Shown here in pieces: positions 33,765 through 41,762 of a stretch of DNA of 64,000 nt (the stretch's first letter is position 1; each line of letters opens with the position of its first letter). The notes below the pieces were generated by a model. The model did not search any database, had not been told where the DNA came from, and saw only the letters and a program-made list of their open reading frames with translations. The position numbers and the translations under genes were made by a program. Location: NCBI GenBank assembly GCA_002404995.1, contig DHKY01000006.1, positions 124,001 through 188,000 on the forward strand, given 5' to 3'. The DNA is from Caryophanales bacterium UBA4682 (GTDB lineage: Bacteria > Bacillota_I > Bacilli_A > RFN20 > CAG-288).

Positions 33765-34640
33765 TTAGCTTAAAAGGAACTGTGTTGAATAAACTTCGTA
33801 TCCTTTCTGCTCGAAGAAATGATAGGCCGCTTCAATTGTCTTCTTGTCTTTTGACAAGGCATAGCATGCACTTCCGGTACCAGACCTTCCGCATAAAGGA
33901 AGTTTCCTGTCCTGCCTCTGTTTTAGGATGTCAGCAATCAAAGGGAGTGCCTTAATAGCAGGAAGAGAGAGAACGTTGATCCTGTTCTTCTTAATCAATT
34001 CCTCATCTCCCTCTTTCAGGCCTTTCCTTAAAGCATCAATATCAGGATGGACAATGTTTTCTTGTCCAATCAGGTCATATGCTTCGAAAACGGATTTAGT
34101 CGATAGTCCTTCTTTTGGTTTGACAATCAAAACGTGGTAATCATCCTTGATTTCAATCGGGGACAGGATTTCTCCTTTTCCTTGAACACGGCAAGGCTTA
34201 TTCAAAAGGCAGAAAGGAACATCCGAAGAGACATTGACTGCCCTTCTTTTTTCGATATCCTCTTTTTCCTTCGATGGATTGTAATGTTCGACAGCATGCA
34301 TGACAGCAGCCGCATCTGCACTTCCTCCGCCAAGTCCTGCCCTGACTGGAATGCGTTTATGAATCAGGATCTGATAGGAGCCATTGACCTGATGGTTTTC
34401 TCTCCTATAGTCAAGTGCCTTATAAGCAAGATTGGATTCATCGCAGATAATGGTCGGATCATCGCAGTACAGATAGGTATCCTTCCCGCTAGATGCTCCT
34501 AAAGGAGAGATTTCAATGGAATCATGAAGCTTGAGAGGGACTGTGATCCTATCGAGTTCATGATAGCCGTCTTCTCGCTTTCCTTTTATATCGATTGCAA
34601 GATTGATTTTCGCATAAGCACGGACGATTGTTTCCTGCAT
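33765..34640 (-). CDS. ispE: 4-diphosphocytidyl-2-C-methyl-D-erythritol kinase
   Basis: Third-stage enzyme of the non-mevalonate isoprenoid pathway; phosphorylates CDP-methylerythritol. 291 residues. It has the GHMP-kinase ATP loop RAGLGGGSADAAA, an N-terminal AKINLAIDI and the C-terminal LCGRSGTGSACYAL glycine motif, where GRSGTGS replaces the usual GSGPTxF-like form. AAGGAG precedes the ATG. It is upstream of prs on the minus strand with a 66-base gap, so the two may share a transcript. It shows that the organism uses the MEP route. Confidence 0.93.
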   Translation of the reverse strand: MQETIVRAYAKINLAIDIKGKREDGYHELDRITVPLKLHDSIEISPLGASSGKDTYLYCDDPTIICDESNLAYKALDYRRENHQVNGSYQILIHKRIPVRAGLGGGSADAAAVMHAVEHYNPSKEKEDIEKRRAVNVSSDVPFCLLNKPCRVQGKGEILSPIEIKDDYHVLIVKPKEGLSTKSVFEAYDLIGQENIVHPDIDALRKGLKEGDEELIKKNRINVLSLPAIKALPLIADILKQRQDRKLPLCGRSGTGSACYALSKDKKTIEAAYHFFEQKGYEVYSTQFLLS

Positions 34641-34735
34641 AGTTCTATGCTCCTTAAAAGTCAGTCTGAAAATATCCTTTCAATTATAGCGGATTTCAAA
34701 AGAAGCGAAAGAAATTTCAAAGCATCTGTTTAAGA

Positions 34736-34750
34736 TATAATAAATAGGAT
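34736..34750 (+). promoter_or_regulatory. -10 element giving an almost leaderless TPR-thiN-CDF transcript
   Basis: TATAAT at 34736-34741 ends nine bases before the ATG at 34751, so the leader would be only about two or three bases. TTTCAA at 34715-34720 is a possible -35. A short AGG precedes the ATG but would not lie fully in the transcript. Confidence 0.45.
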
Positions 34751-35311
34751 ATGGAAAAACCATTAAGCCGAGAAGAACTCTTCAACGGATTGCTTGAGAA
34801 GGTAAGGAATCCCTTCACAAGCGACGAACAGAAGAACGACATCCGACGGATTCTGATTTCCTCCTCTTCCTTCAAGGGAAGGAATCATCTCTTTCTTGTC
34901 GAATGCTATCTGAATCCAGACAATTCTTTTTTCTATGTCAGCAAAAAAGAAGCCATCAAGCAAGCACAGCTTGCCATTGATGAAAAGAACTTCAAAGGAC
35001 ACTATTATCTCCATCTTCTCTATCAGGATACCGATCCAGTGAAAAGCCGGAATCATCTAAGAAGGGCATGTGTCTACCAAAGGCCGAAAGCCTATGCCAG
35101 AAGGGGACATCTGCTCCATGATGGCATCCTCTTCGAGAAAAACAGGGAGAAAGCCTATGAGGCATTCTATCAGGCAAGTCTGCTCCATGAACCAAGCGGT
35201 TATTTCGGAAGGCTGCTCAGGCAAAGCGAAAAAGGAAATCTCAAAGGAGAGCTGGAAATTATCGAAAAAGCCAAGGAGGACGGGATTTTTCTTCCCGGAT
35301 ACATTGAATGA
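34751..35311 (+). CDS. TPR/Sel1-like repeat protein, function unknown
   Basis: 186 residues, cytoplasmic and helical. The middle (about residues 60-150) repeats patterns such as AIDEKNFKGHYYLHLLYQD, RNHLRRACVYQRPKAYARRGHLL and KAYEAFYQASLLHEPSGYFGRLL, whose spacing and A/Y/G placement resemble Sel1-type TPR repeats. These usually form protein-interaction solenoids. No catalytic motif is seen. Its stop overlaps the thiN start (ATGA). It starts a three-gene operon with thiN and a cation transporter. Confidence 0.7.
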   Translation: MEKPLSREELFNGLLEKVRNPFTSDEQKNDIRRILISSSSFKGRNHLFLVECYLNPDNSFFYVSKKEAIKQAQLAIDEKNFKGHYYLHLLYQDTDPVKSRNHLRRACVYQRPKAYARRGHLLHDGILFEKNREKAYEAFYQASLLHEPSGYFGRLLRQSEKGNLKGELEIIEKAKEDGIFLPGYIE

Positions 35312-35961
35312 AAAAAGTCATTCTTTTCGGAGCAGGACCAAGGCATGAGAGGCCGGATCTAAAAGACAGTTTCCTTGTCTGCTGTGATGGCGGATACCAT
35401 TATCTGAAAGAGATCGGAGTCGAGCCAGACCTTCTTGTCGGCGATTTTGATACCTTTCCGAAAAAAGAAATCGGAAATCCAAAAAGAATTATTACCCTGA
35501 ATCCAATCAAAGACGATACCGACTCTTTCCACGCCGTCAATGTCCTGTTAGCAGAAGGATATACAGACTTCCATCTGTATGGAAGGTACGGAGGAAGAAG
35601 GGATCAGACGATTGCGAGCCTGAACCTTGTCTCTTATTTGAAAGACAAAGGTGCCAGCGCTGTCCTTTATTCCGATGACGGCAAAAGGAAAAGGATCAGG
35701 ATTGAAAAGGAAGCTGTTCTCCTTTCTCCAATGGATCATGGTTTCATCTCCGTCTTTAGTTACAATAGAATCAGTACAGGCGTGACAATCCAAAACAGGA
35801 AATATACGCTCAGTGAAAAAGTGCTTACTTCTTCGACAAGCCTTGGCTGCTCCAATGAACTAATTGGAAAAGAAGGCTATATCCATGTCCGGAAAGGACG
35901 ACTTGTCATCATCATGCCAAAGGAGGAAAAATGGAAAAGAACAGAAATAAAATCGATTTAG
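35308..35961 (+). CDS. thiN: Thiamine pyrophosphokinase
   Basis: Transfers pyrophosphate from ATP to thiamine. 217 residues. Visible family features are VCCDGGYHYL, PDLLVGDFDTF (the conserved GDxDS-like metal and substrate motif), KDDTDSFHAVN and YGRYGGRRDQTIASLNL (usual GaxGGRxDHxLaNl), with Q replacing the common H in RxD-H. The C-terminal beta-sandwich region follows. It overlaps both neighbours (ATGA with the TPR gene, 31 bases with the transporter gene). No TPP riboswitch is seen upstream. Confidence 0.9.
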   Translation: MKKVILFGAGPRHERPDLKDSFLVCCDGGYHYLKEIGVEPDLLVGDFDTFPKKEIGNPKRIITLNPIKDDTDSFHAVNVLLAEGYTDFHLYGRYGGRRDQTIASLNLVSYLKDKGASAVLYSDDGKRKRIRIEKEAVLLSPMDHGFISVFSYNRISTGVTIQNRKYTLSEKVLTSSTSLGCSNELIGKEGYIHVRKGRLVIIMPKEEKWKRTEIKSI

Positions 35962-36899
35962 TCCAAAGCGAAAAAGAACCTGTCAAGGTTGCGACCATAA
36001 TCGGCATTATTACAGCTCTATTGAACCTTGGACTTGGTGTTTCGAAAAGGATCATCGGAAAAATCAGGGGATACAATGCCGTCTTCTCAGATGGTATTCA
36101 TTCGACCGGAGATGTACTGACAACCATCATTGCCGTCATCTCCGTCTGGGTAGCCGCAAAGAAAAGCAGCCGGACGTATAACTATGGCCACGAAAGATGG
36201 GCATCGATTGCTTGTCTTGTTCTCGCCATTATCCTGTTTGTCACTGCCGGTGAAATCATCCTCGATTCTTCTCAGTCGTTAGCTGAGATTCTGAAAGAAG
36301 GAAACGGGGATCCCTCCAACAATGTCGGTTCTCCCTTCTTCTATGCTTCTCTCTCCCTAGCGATTGCCTCCGTTGTCATCAAATTTGTCAGGTTCTTTAT
36401 TACTAGGTATGGTGCTAAGAAGGCACACTCCAAAGCAAGGGTTGCCGATGCCTGGCATCAGGTCATCGATGCCCTCAGCTCTGTTGCTGCCATCATCGCA
36501 TTGACTGGCTTCTATTACAGGAACGGAAAGAACATCTTAGATCCGATTCTATCCTATCCGATTGCTATCAGGGTCATCTTCATTGGAATCGAAACCTTCA
36601 AGCAGTCCACGCAGGAACTAACCGATCATGCTATCGATCATGACAAGAGGAAACAGGTCAAAGACATCTTATCTAAGTACATCGACCGAAACAAAATCAA
36701 GGAAGTAAAGTCCCGTATCTTCTCAGAGAAGTTCTATCTCGATATTGTCTTATTAGAAGATCCGGAAAAGACACTAAAAGAAGCCGATAATCTCTCTGAC
36801 AAAAGGAAGGAAGATCTTAGGAAACACTTCGATAATCTGAAAGACGTAACCATCAGGGTTCTTCCGGATAATTTAGAACATCAGGGGAAGAACTACTAA
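35931..36899 (+). CDS. Cation diffusion facilitator (CDF) metal transporter
   Basis: 322 residues with about six membrane helices and a C-terminal cytoplasmic domain (from about residue 225). The transport-site motifs are SDGIHSTGDVLTT in helix 2 and ADAWHQVIDALSS in helix 5, giving the H/D tetrad of Zn/Mn/Fe exporters. The first motif has H-x3-D. AAGGAGG sits four bases before the ATG, inside the end of thiN. The metal cannot be chosen from sequence. It is the last gene before the origin, followed by a strong terminator. Confidence 0.9.
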   Translation: MEKNRNKIDLVQSEKEPVKVATIIGIITALLNLGLGVSKRIIGKIRGYNAVFSDGIHSTGDVLTTIIAVISVWVAAKKSSRTYNYGHERWASIACLVLAIILFVTAGEIILDSSQSLAEILKEGNGDPSNNVGSPFFYASLSLAIASVVIKFVRFFITRYGAKKAHSKARVADAWHQVIDALSSVAAIIALTGFYYRNGKNILDPILSYPIAIRVIFIGIETFKQSTQELTDHAIDHDKRKQVKDILSKYIDRNKIKEVKSRIFSEKFYLDIVLLEDPEKTLKEADNLSDKRKEDLRKHFDNLKDVTIRVLPDNLEHQGKNY

Positions 36900-36909
36900 A
36901 ACACCAAAG

Positions 36910-36936
36910 ACACCTAGGAAAAACTAGGTGTTTTTC
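36910..36936 (+). terminator. Terminator of the thiN-CDF operon
   Basis: ACACCTAG pairs with CTAGGTGT across a short A-rich loop and is followed by five T. It shields the origin region from incoming transcription. Confidence 0.85.
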
Positions 36937-36951
36937 TTTGGTCTGAAAAAG

Positions 36952-37304
36952 TTATCCACAATCTTTTAAAACAGGCAAAAATAGAAATTTTGCTTGAACC
37001 TGTTTTGGACTGATTTTTCCTTCTTTTATAGGTGGACAATCCACCATCGCTATTTTTCTATTGTGGATAATTATTCTCTGTTATCCACTGCTTATCCACC
37101 GTTTTCAAGGTTATCAACAGGCGGTGGATTGCGGTTTCCAAAAGCAGTGGAAAATATAAAATATTGCCTATTCTATCGAGATATTTTTTATGTGGATAAT
37201 TTCACAGAATGTGGATAGTTATCCACTTATCCACCGGGAAAGTTATCCACCTATAGTTTATCCCCAGGTTATCCACATTAGCCTCTTGGTGGATAGTGGA
37301 TAAA
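36952..37304. other. oriC: Chromosomal origin, DnaA-box cluster upstream of dnaA
   Basis: At least twelve DnaA boxes in about 350 bases. Exact TTATCCACA occurs at 36952-36960 and 37269-37277, and the reverse TGTGGATAA at 37062-37070 and 37191-37199. Close variants are at 37081, 37092, 37111, 37210, 37219, 37227, 37243, 37258 and 37296. Boxes at 37219 and 37227 share one base. This is the usual bacterial oriC position beside dnaA. Confidence 0.93.
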
Positions 37305-37434
37305 TCCATCCTGTTTTCTGCTTGGATTGTACCGGAAAGATATGGTAGATAACTTTTATCGTGTCAAAATCTATGCTTAACAAACCGCAGTTTCTTCCCT
37401 ATAATCATTTATCGTAAAGGAGAACACAGCATCC

Positions 37435-38796
37435 ATGTACGAAACCCAGAAAGACCATCAGGTCAGTGAACTCTATTCTCAGCTCTTAGAAAAAATCAGA
37501 CCTAACGTTGATCCCAAGCTCTTCGATGTCATGTTCCCGAATGCCGTTGAACTGAAATCCATCTCTGGAAACAAAGCACTCTTTGTCTGCCAGAGTTCCA
37601 CAAACTGCATCATCTTCAAGAACACAAGGCTTTCCCTTGTCCAATCCGCATTAAAAGAACTAAGGGAGACCCCGATTGAAGTCGAAGTCATTGACGAAAA
37701 GAACTACCTCAGGCGGAGCCATGCTTTAGAGCAGGCCGATGAGACTTTCTTCAAGAACAGCCGTCTGGAACCTCAATATACTTTTGAGAACTTTATCGTC
37801 GGAGATTCCAACCGGGATGCTTATAGGGCCGCTTTATCTGCCGCCTCGAAGCCTTGCATGGCTAACCCGATTTTCTTCTATTCCCGCTCTGGACTTGGAA
37901 AAACGCATCTTCTGCAGGCGATTGGAAACGATTTTCTCTCCAAGCATCCAGATCGCAAGGTTCTCTACATCACTGCTGATGCCTTTGTTGACGAATACGT
38001 CAATTTCGTTCTTGGCAAAGGAAGCAAGAACAGGAAGGACTTCTTCACGACCGTCGATAGGCTGCTTGTTGATGACATCCAGTCCCTCGCCAACAAAGAG
38101 AAGACCCAAGACAGGTTCTTCAACATCTTTAACTTCCTTGTTTCCCATCAGAGACAGATTGTTCTGACCTCGGACCGGGCACCAAGTGAATTAAAAGGAC
38201 TTCCGGACCGCTTGGTTTCCCGCTTTTCTTCTGGACTCTCCGTTTCTATCCGTCCACCGGAAAAGAATACCCTGATTGGAATCCTTCAAAGGAAAATCCG
38301 AATCAGCAATAGGACAATCGAAGACTTCGAGCCCGAAGTCCTTGATTACCTTTCTTCCAATTACTCCAAAAACGTCCGTGAATTGGAGGGTGCCTTCACA
38401 AACCTCCTATTCGCTATTGCCATCCATAAGCCGCAAGGAAAAATTTCCCTTGATTTCGTCCGTCATGTCTTTGAAAACGACGAAAAAAGAAAGACAAGCA
38501 AGGGAAAGATCGATGTCGATCTCATTATCAAGGAAGTCGCTGACTACTATTCCAGGACAGAAACCCAGCTGAAGAGCAAGGTCCGTACCTCCCAGATTGC
38601 ACTTGCCAGACAGATTGCCAGGTACTTAAGCCGGAAAAGGAGGAATATCTCCTACCAGGAAATCGGAAAAGCCTTTGGAAAAGACCATACGACAGTCAGG
38701 AACAATGTCCAGAAAATCCAGAAGAACTATGACAGCGACCAGGCTCTGAAGCACGCTGTCGATGAGCTGATAAGCAAACTGAAGGCTATCAATTAA
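37435..38796 (+). CDS. dnaA: Chromosomal replication initiator DnaA
   Basis: 453 residues. Domain I (about 1-90) is the interaction domain; the AAA+ domain carries a P-loop in RSGLGKTHLLQAIGN, Walker B LLVDDIQSL and sensor region VLTSDRAPSEL. The C-terminal DNA-binding domain has the signature FGKDHTTVRNNVQKI, where the usual continuation is TVLHA or similar. It binds the DnaA boxes on both sides of its gene to open the origin, and those upstream boxes imply autoregulation. AAGGAG precedes the ATG. Confidence 0.97.
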   Translation: MYETQKDHQVSELYSQLLEKIRPNVDPKLFDVMFPNAVELKSISGNKALFVCQSSTNCIIFKNTRLSLVQSALKELRETPIEVEVIDEKNYLRRSHALEQADETFFKNSRLEPQYTFENFIVGDSNRDAYRAALSAASKPCMANPIFFYSRSGLGKTHLLQAIGNDFLSKHPDRKVLYITADAFVDEYVNFVLGKGSKNRKDFFTTVDRLLVDDIQSLANKEKTQDRFFNIFNFLVSHQRQIVLTSDRAPSELKGLPDRLVSRFSSGLSVSIRPPEKNTLIGILQRKIRISNRTIEDFEPEVLDYLSSNYSKNVRELEGAFTNLLFAIAIHKPQGKISLDFVRHVFENDEKRKTSKGKIDVDLIIKEVADYYSRTETQLKSKVRTSQIALARQIARYLSRKRRNISYQEIGKAFGKDHTTVRNNVQKIQKNYDSDQALKHAVDELISKLKAIN

Positions 38797-38803
38797 TCAA
38801 GAG

Positions 38804-38832
38804 AGGACCGCAGGCGCGGTCCTTTTTCTTTT
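38804..38832 (+). terminator. Terminator of dnaA
   Basis: AGGACCGC pairs with GCGGTCCT across a 4-base loop and is followed by a T-rich run. dnaN therefore probably depends on its own promoter. Confidence 0.85.
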
Positions 38833-38880
38833 TAATCTTTTTTGCAATCTTAAAACTGGTTCTTTCTTGTCCACCGCCGA

Positions 38881-39030
38881 TGTGGATAAAATAGGAAAAA
38901 GCACCAGCTTATCCACAACATATTTGTATCTGTGATTTCTACTGTTTTTGTCTGTGTTTTTTCCTGTTTTAAGCCAATTTTCTCAAAAATTAAAATATAG
39001 TAAAATTCATAAAATAATCAGTTATCCACA
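38881..39030. other. Second origin half: AT-rich unwinding region flanked by DnaA boxes
   Basis: DnaA boxes TGTGGATAA at 38881-38889 and TTATCCACA at 38909-38917 and 39022-39030 flank an AT-rich stretch (about 38960-39020, runs of A and T) in the dnaA-dnaN gap. This bipartite layout around dnaA is like that of Bacillus subtilis, where unwinding occurs on the dnaN side. Confidence 0.75.
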
Positions 39031-39144
39031 AATCCACCGGTCCTTATTGTTGTCCTTATTTTCCTAATTTAACTATTTGAAGGAAATCCAGAAAAAGAAA
39101 AACAGATTTCACGCGTTAAATAGGTCTTTTATAAAACATATATT

Positions 39145-39180
39145 TTCTTTATAATATATATATTCAAAGGGAGCCTATAC
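39145..39180 (+). promoter_or_regulatory. -10 region and ribosome site of dnaN
   Basis: TTATAATATA about 30 bases before the dnaN ATG, followed by AAAGGGAG as ribosome site. The upstream -35 is unclear in this AT-rich stretch. Confidence 0.5.
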
Positions 39181-39182
39181 TC

Positions 39183-40343
39183 ATGAAACTTACAATTAAA
39201 CGAAATGAATTTCTTCGCAGGCTGAGCTTTACTGCCCAGGCTGTTCCTTCCCGCTCTGCGGAAGCTCAATACAGGAACTATCTGATCGATGTCAAAGAGG
39301 ATGGAGTTTCCGTCATCGCCAGCGACGGAGACAGGTCCTGCAAAGCTTCTTCGCCAAGGAAAGACGAAAAAGGAAATGATATCATTTTCAGCCTAGAGCC
39401 AGGCCTGATTCAGGTCCAGGCAAAGACCCTTCTTGAAATCAGGGCCAAACTATCTTCGGACATTGTTACCCTTGTCAGGGTCGACACAAACTTCCTGAAT
39501 GTCTCCGATGATGTCTCGAACTATAACCTGATCACAAAAGCCGGAGAAGAATATCCGGATGTTGCTTTATCGGTTCCCGAAGGAAAAATGGGATTCAAAG
39601 TCCAGGTGAAGGACAGGAAAAAGCTCTTCGATACCACGGCTTATGCTGCAGCTTCGAGAGGACCTAAACCACTCTTCTTCGGTGTCAATGTCCGTGCTCA
39701 GGGCGGTAAGCTTTACTTCTTGGCTACGGATTCTTATCGTAGGGCAAGAAATGCTGTCTCTGTCGAAGACCAGGCTGCTGAATTCAACTTCACCTGCTCG
39801 GTCAAGACCCTTAACAGGGTTACCGGACTCAATCCGGAAGAAAGGGTCACGATTTACCTTGATGATCAGCGTGCCCTCTTTGTCGGAAAGAACTGCAGGG
39901 TCTCTACCCGTTTGATTCAAGGCGACTTCCCGACACCGGATCGCATCATTCCGCCTTCCTTCCCATACCAGGTCACTCTGAAGGCACAGGAATTCCTTGT
40001 CGCGGCAGACCGTGTCAAGATTATCATCCTGAATGCCGATGACCGGAACAACCGTGTCCGCTTGACTTTAAGCAAAGACTCTGGCGTGACAATCAGTGCA
40101 AATTCCACTTCTATGGGCAACGCTTCCGAAACCCTCAAACCTCTGTCTCTAGTCAGGCCTGAAAACGAGAATGTCTTTGAAGTCGGCTTCAATGTCGACT
40201 ATGTGACTGCTGCTGTCAAAGCTCTTCAGAGCGATGAAATCACGCTGACCTTCTCTTCTCCTAATCGCAGGTTCATGGCCAAGAACAAGGATCCAGAGAA
40301 TATCCAGATCATCACTCCAATCCGTCTCTCTTCCTACAATTAA
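39183..40343 (+). CDS. dnaN: DNA polymerase III beta subunit (sliding clamp)
   Basis: 386 residues, the usual length for the three-domain clamp that tethers DNA polymerase III. The N-terminal MKLTIKRNEFLRRL, the central FFGVNVRAQGGKLYFLATDSYRRA (domain 2, the LRGV/ATDGHRL-like block) and the C-terminal PENIQIITPIR (the usual 'vMPmRl' tail) identify it. It follows dnaA as in nearly all Firmicutes. The next gene starts 12 bases later. Confidence 0.95.
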   Translation: MKLTIKRNEFLRRLSFTAQAVPSRSAEAQYRNYLIDVKEDGVSVIASDGDRSCKASSPRKDEKGNDIIFSLEPGLIQVQAKTLLEIRAKLSSDIVTLVRVDTNFLNVSDDVSNYNLITKAGEEYPDVALSVPEGKMGFKVQVKDRKKLFDTTAYAAASRGPKPLFFGVNVRAQGGKLYFLATDSYRRARNAVSVEDQAAEFNFTCSVKTLNRVTGLNPEERVTIYLDDQRALFVGKNCRVSTRLIQGDFPTPDRIIPPSFPYQVTLKAQEFLVAADRVKIIILNADDRNNRVRLTLSKDSGVTISANSTSMGNASETLKPLSLVRPENENVFEVGFNVDYVTAAVKALQSDEITLTFSSPNRRFMAKNKDPENIQIITPIRLSSYN

Positions 40344-40355
40344 CGAACAACGATT

Positions 40356-41762
40356 ATGAAGCAGAAAGGGATTTCCCTCCGCAGGTGGTTCTTCCTCATT
40401 CTTATCGGACTTGTCGGACAACTCGCCTGGTCATTGGAAAATAGGTATCTGAATACCTTCATCACCTATATCAACTTCTCTTCTCCGGTCGGAGAACGAT
40501 TTGATTATTCGAGGTATATTGCTCTTACGACTGCCTTTTCCGCAATTGTCGCCACATTGACGACGATTTTCAGGGGAACCTTGACGGATAAAATCGGGCA
40601 CCGGAGAGAATTCATTTCCGGGGGCTATCTTCTTTGGGGCATTGCGACGGCATGCTTTGGACTGCTGAATGTCAATTCGGTAAACAGAATAATTCCACTT
40701 GCGATGGGCTCTGCTTTGGCCGCGGTCTGGGTCATTATCCTTGATTGCACAAGGACATTCTTCGGATCGACCGCAAATGATGCTGCCTTCAACTCCTATG
40801 TCACAAAGAATATCGGACAGAAGGACAAAGGAAAAGCCGAAGGCGTACTTTCGGTTCTGCCTTTGATTTCCAGGCTGATTCTGTTTGTTGGCTTTAACGG
40901 ACTGACTACGGATTCAAAGACAGGTGTCCATGATGCAAGATGGGACCTTTTCTTCTATTTGATCGGCGGTGTTGTCATTCTTGCCGGCATTGTTTCCTTT
41001 TTCCTGATTCCAAAGGAAAAAGAAGATGAGAACAAACATCAAAACGAAAATTATCTTTCCCTCCTTGTCGAAGGATTCAAACCAAAAACTATCAAAGAAA
41101 ACAAATCCCTTTATCTTGTTCTTCTCATCTATTTTGTCTTTGGTACTGCAAACAATGTCTTCTTCCCCTACCTGATGGTCTATCTTGAACATACCTGTAA
41201 GATTGCCAACACGGCGGAAAGCGGAATTCTGACTCCTTTTGCAATCGTCAGGGCAATTGCCCTCTTAGTCGGTTCTCTTCTGACCGTCCTTCTCGGATTT
41301 ATCTCAGACAAAATAGGAAAGAAAAAGAGGATTCTTCCTGTTTTTGCTTTGTATGGCATCTCACTTGTCAGGATGGCTTTGATTCCTGAAGTCGGAAACG
41401 ATGGAAGCACAATCCGTACGGTCTATGCAACCATTTCCGGATTATTGATGATTTTCGGATTTGTCGGAATACCGACCATCATCAACGCCTTAGTCCGTGA
41501 AAAGATTCCAGAAGGAAAAGAAGGTGTCTTCAGGGGTGTCAGAAGGCTCTTTGTCGTTGCTTTGCCTAGGTGCATCGGCCCGTTTATCGGTGATGCATTT
41601 AATTCCCGTTATGGCGGTAGCTTCGTTGATCCGGTTTTCCCGGAAGTCAGGAACCAGACGCCATCGAGCTATGGATACTATAGGGGACTTGGCATCCTGG
41701 CGTTGAGCATTATTCCGATTTGCTTCTATTTCCGGGAGGAAAAGAAAACATGCAATGCGTAA
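40356..41762 (+). CDS. MFS transporter, glycoside-cation symporter-like
   Basis: 468 residues with twelve predicted membrane helices. The MFS A-motif equivalent between helices 2 and 3 is GTLTDKIGHRREFISGG, and another occurs in the second half (GFISDKIGKKKR). A charged cytoplasmic loop near residues 215-240 divides the halves. A basic, short N-terminus is typical. Its 3' end overlaps the start of a GH2 glycosidase gene, so it probably imports a glycoside that the glycosidase cleaves, similar to glucuronide or galactoside symport, but substrate assignment is inference. Confidence 0.85.
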   Translation: MKQKGISLRRWFFLILIGLVGQLAWSLENRYLNTFITYINFSSPVGERFDYSRYIALTTAFSAIVATLTTIFRGTLTDKIGHRREFISGGYLLWGIATACFGLLNVNSVNRIIPLAMGSALAAVWVIILDCTRTFFGSTANDAAFNSYVTKNIGQKDKGKAEGVLSVLPLISRLILFVGFNGLTTDSKTGVHDARWDLFFYLIGGVVILAGIVSFFLIPKEKEDENKHQNENYLSLLVEGFKPKTIKENKSLYLVLLIYFVFGTANNVFFPYLMVYLEHTCKIANTAESGILTPFAIVRAIALLVGSLLTVLLGFISDKIGKKKRILPVFALYGISLVRMALIPEVGNDGSTIRTVYATISGLLMIFGFVGIPTIINALVREKIPEGKEGVFRGVRRLFVVALPRCIGPFIGDAFNSRYGGSFVDPVFPEVRNQTPSSYGYYRGLGILALSIIPICFYFREEKKTCNA

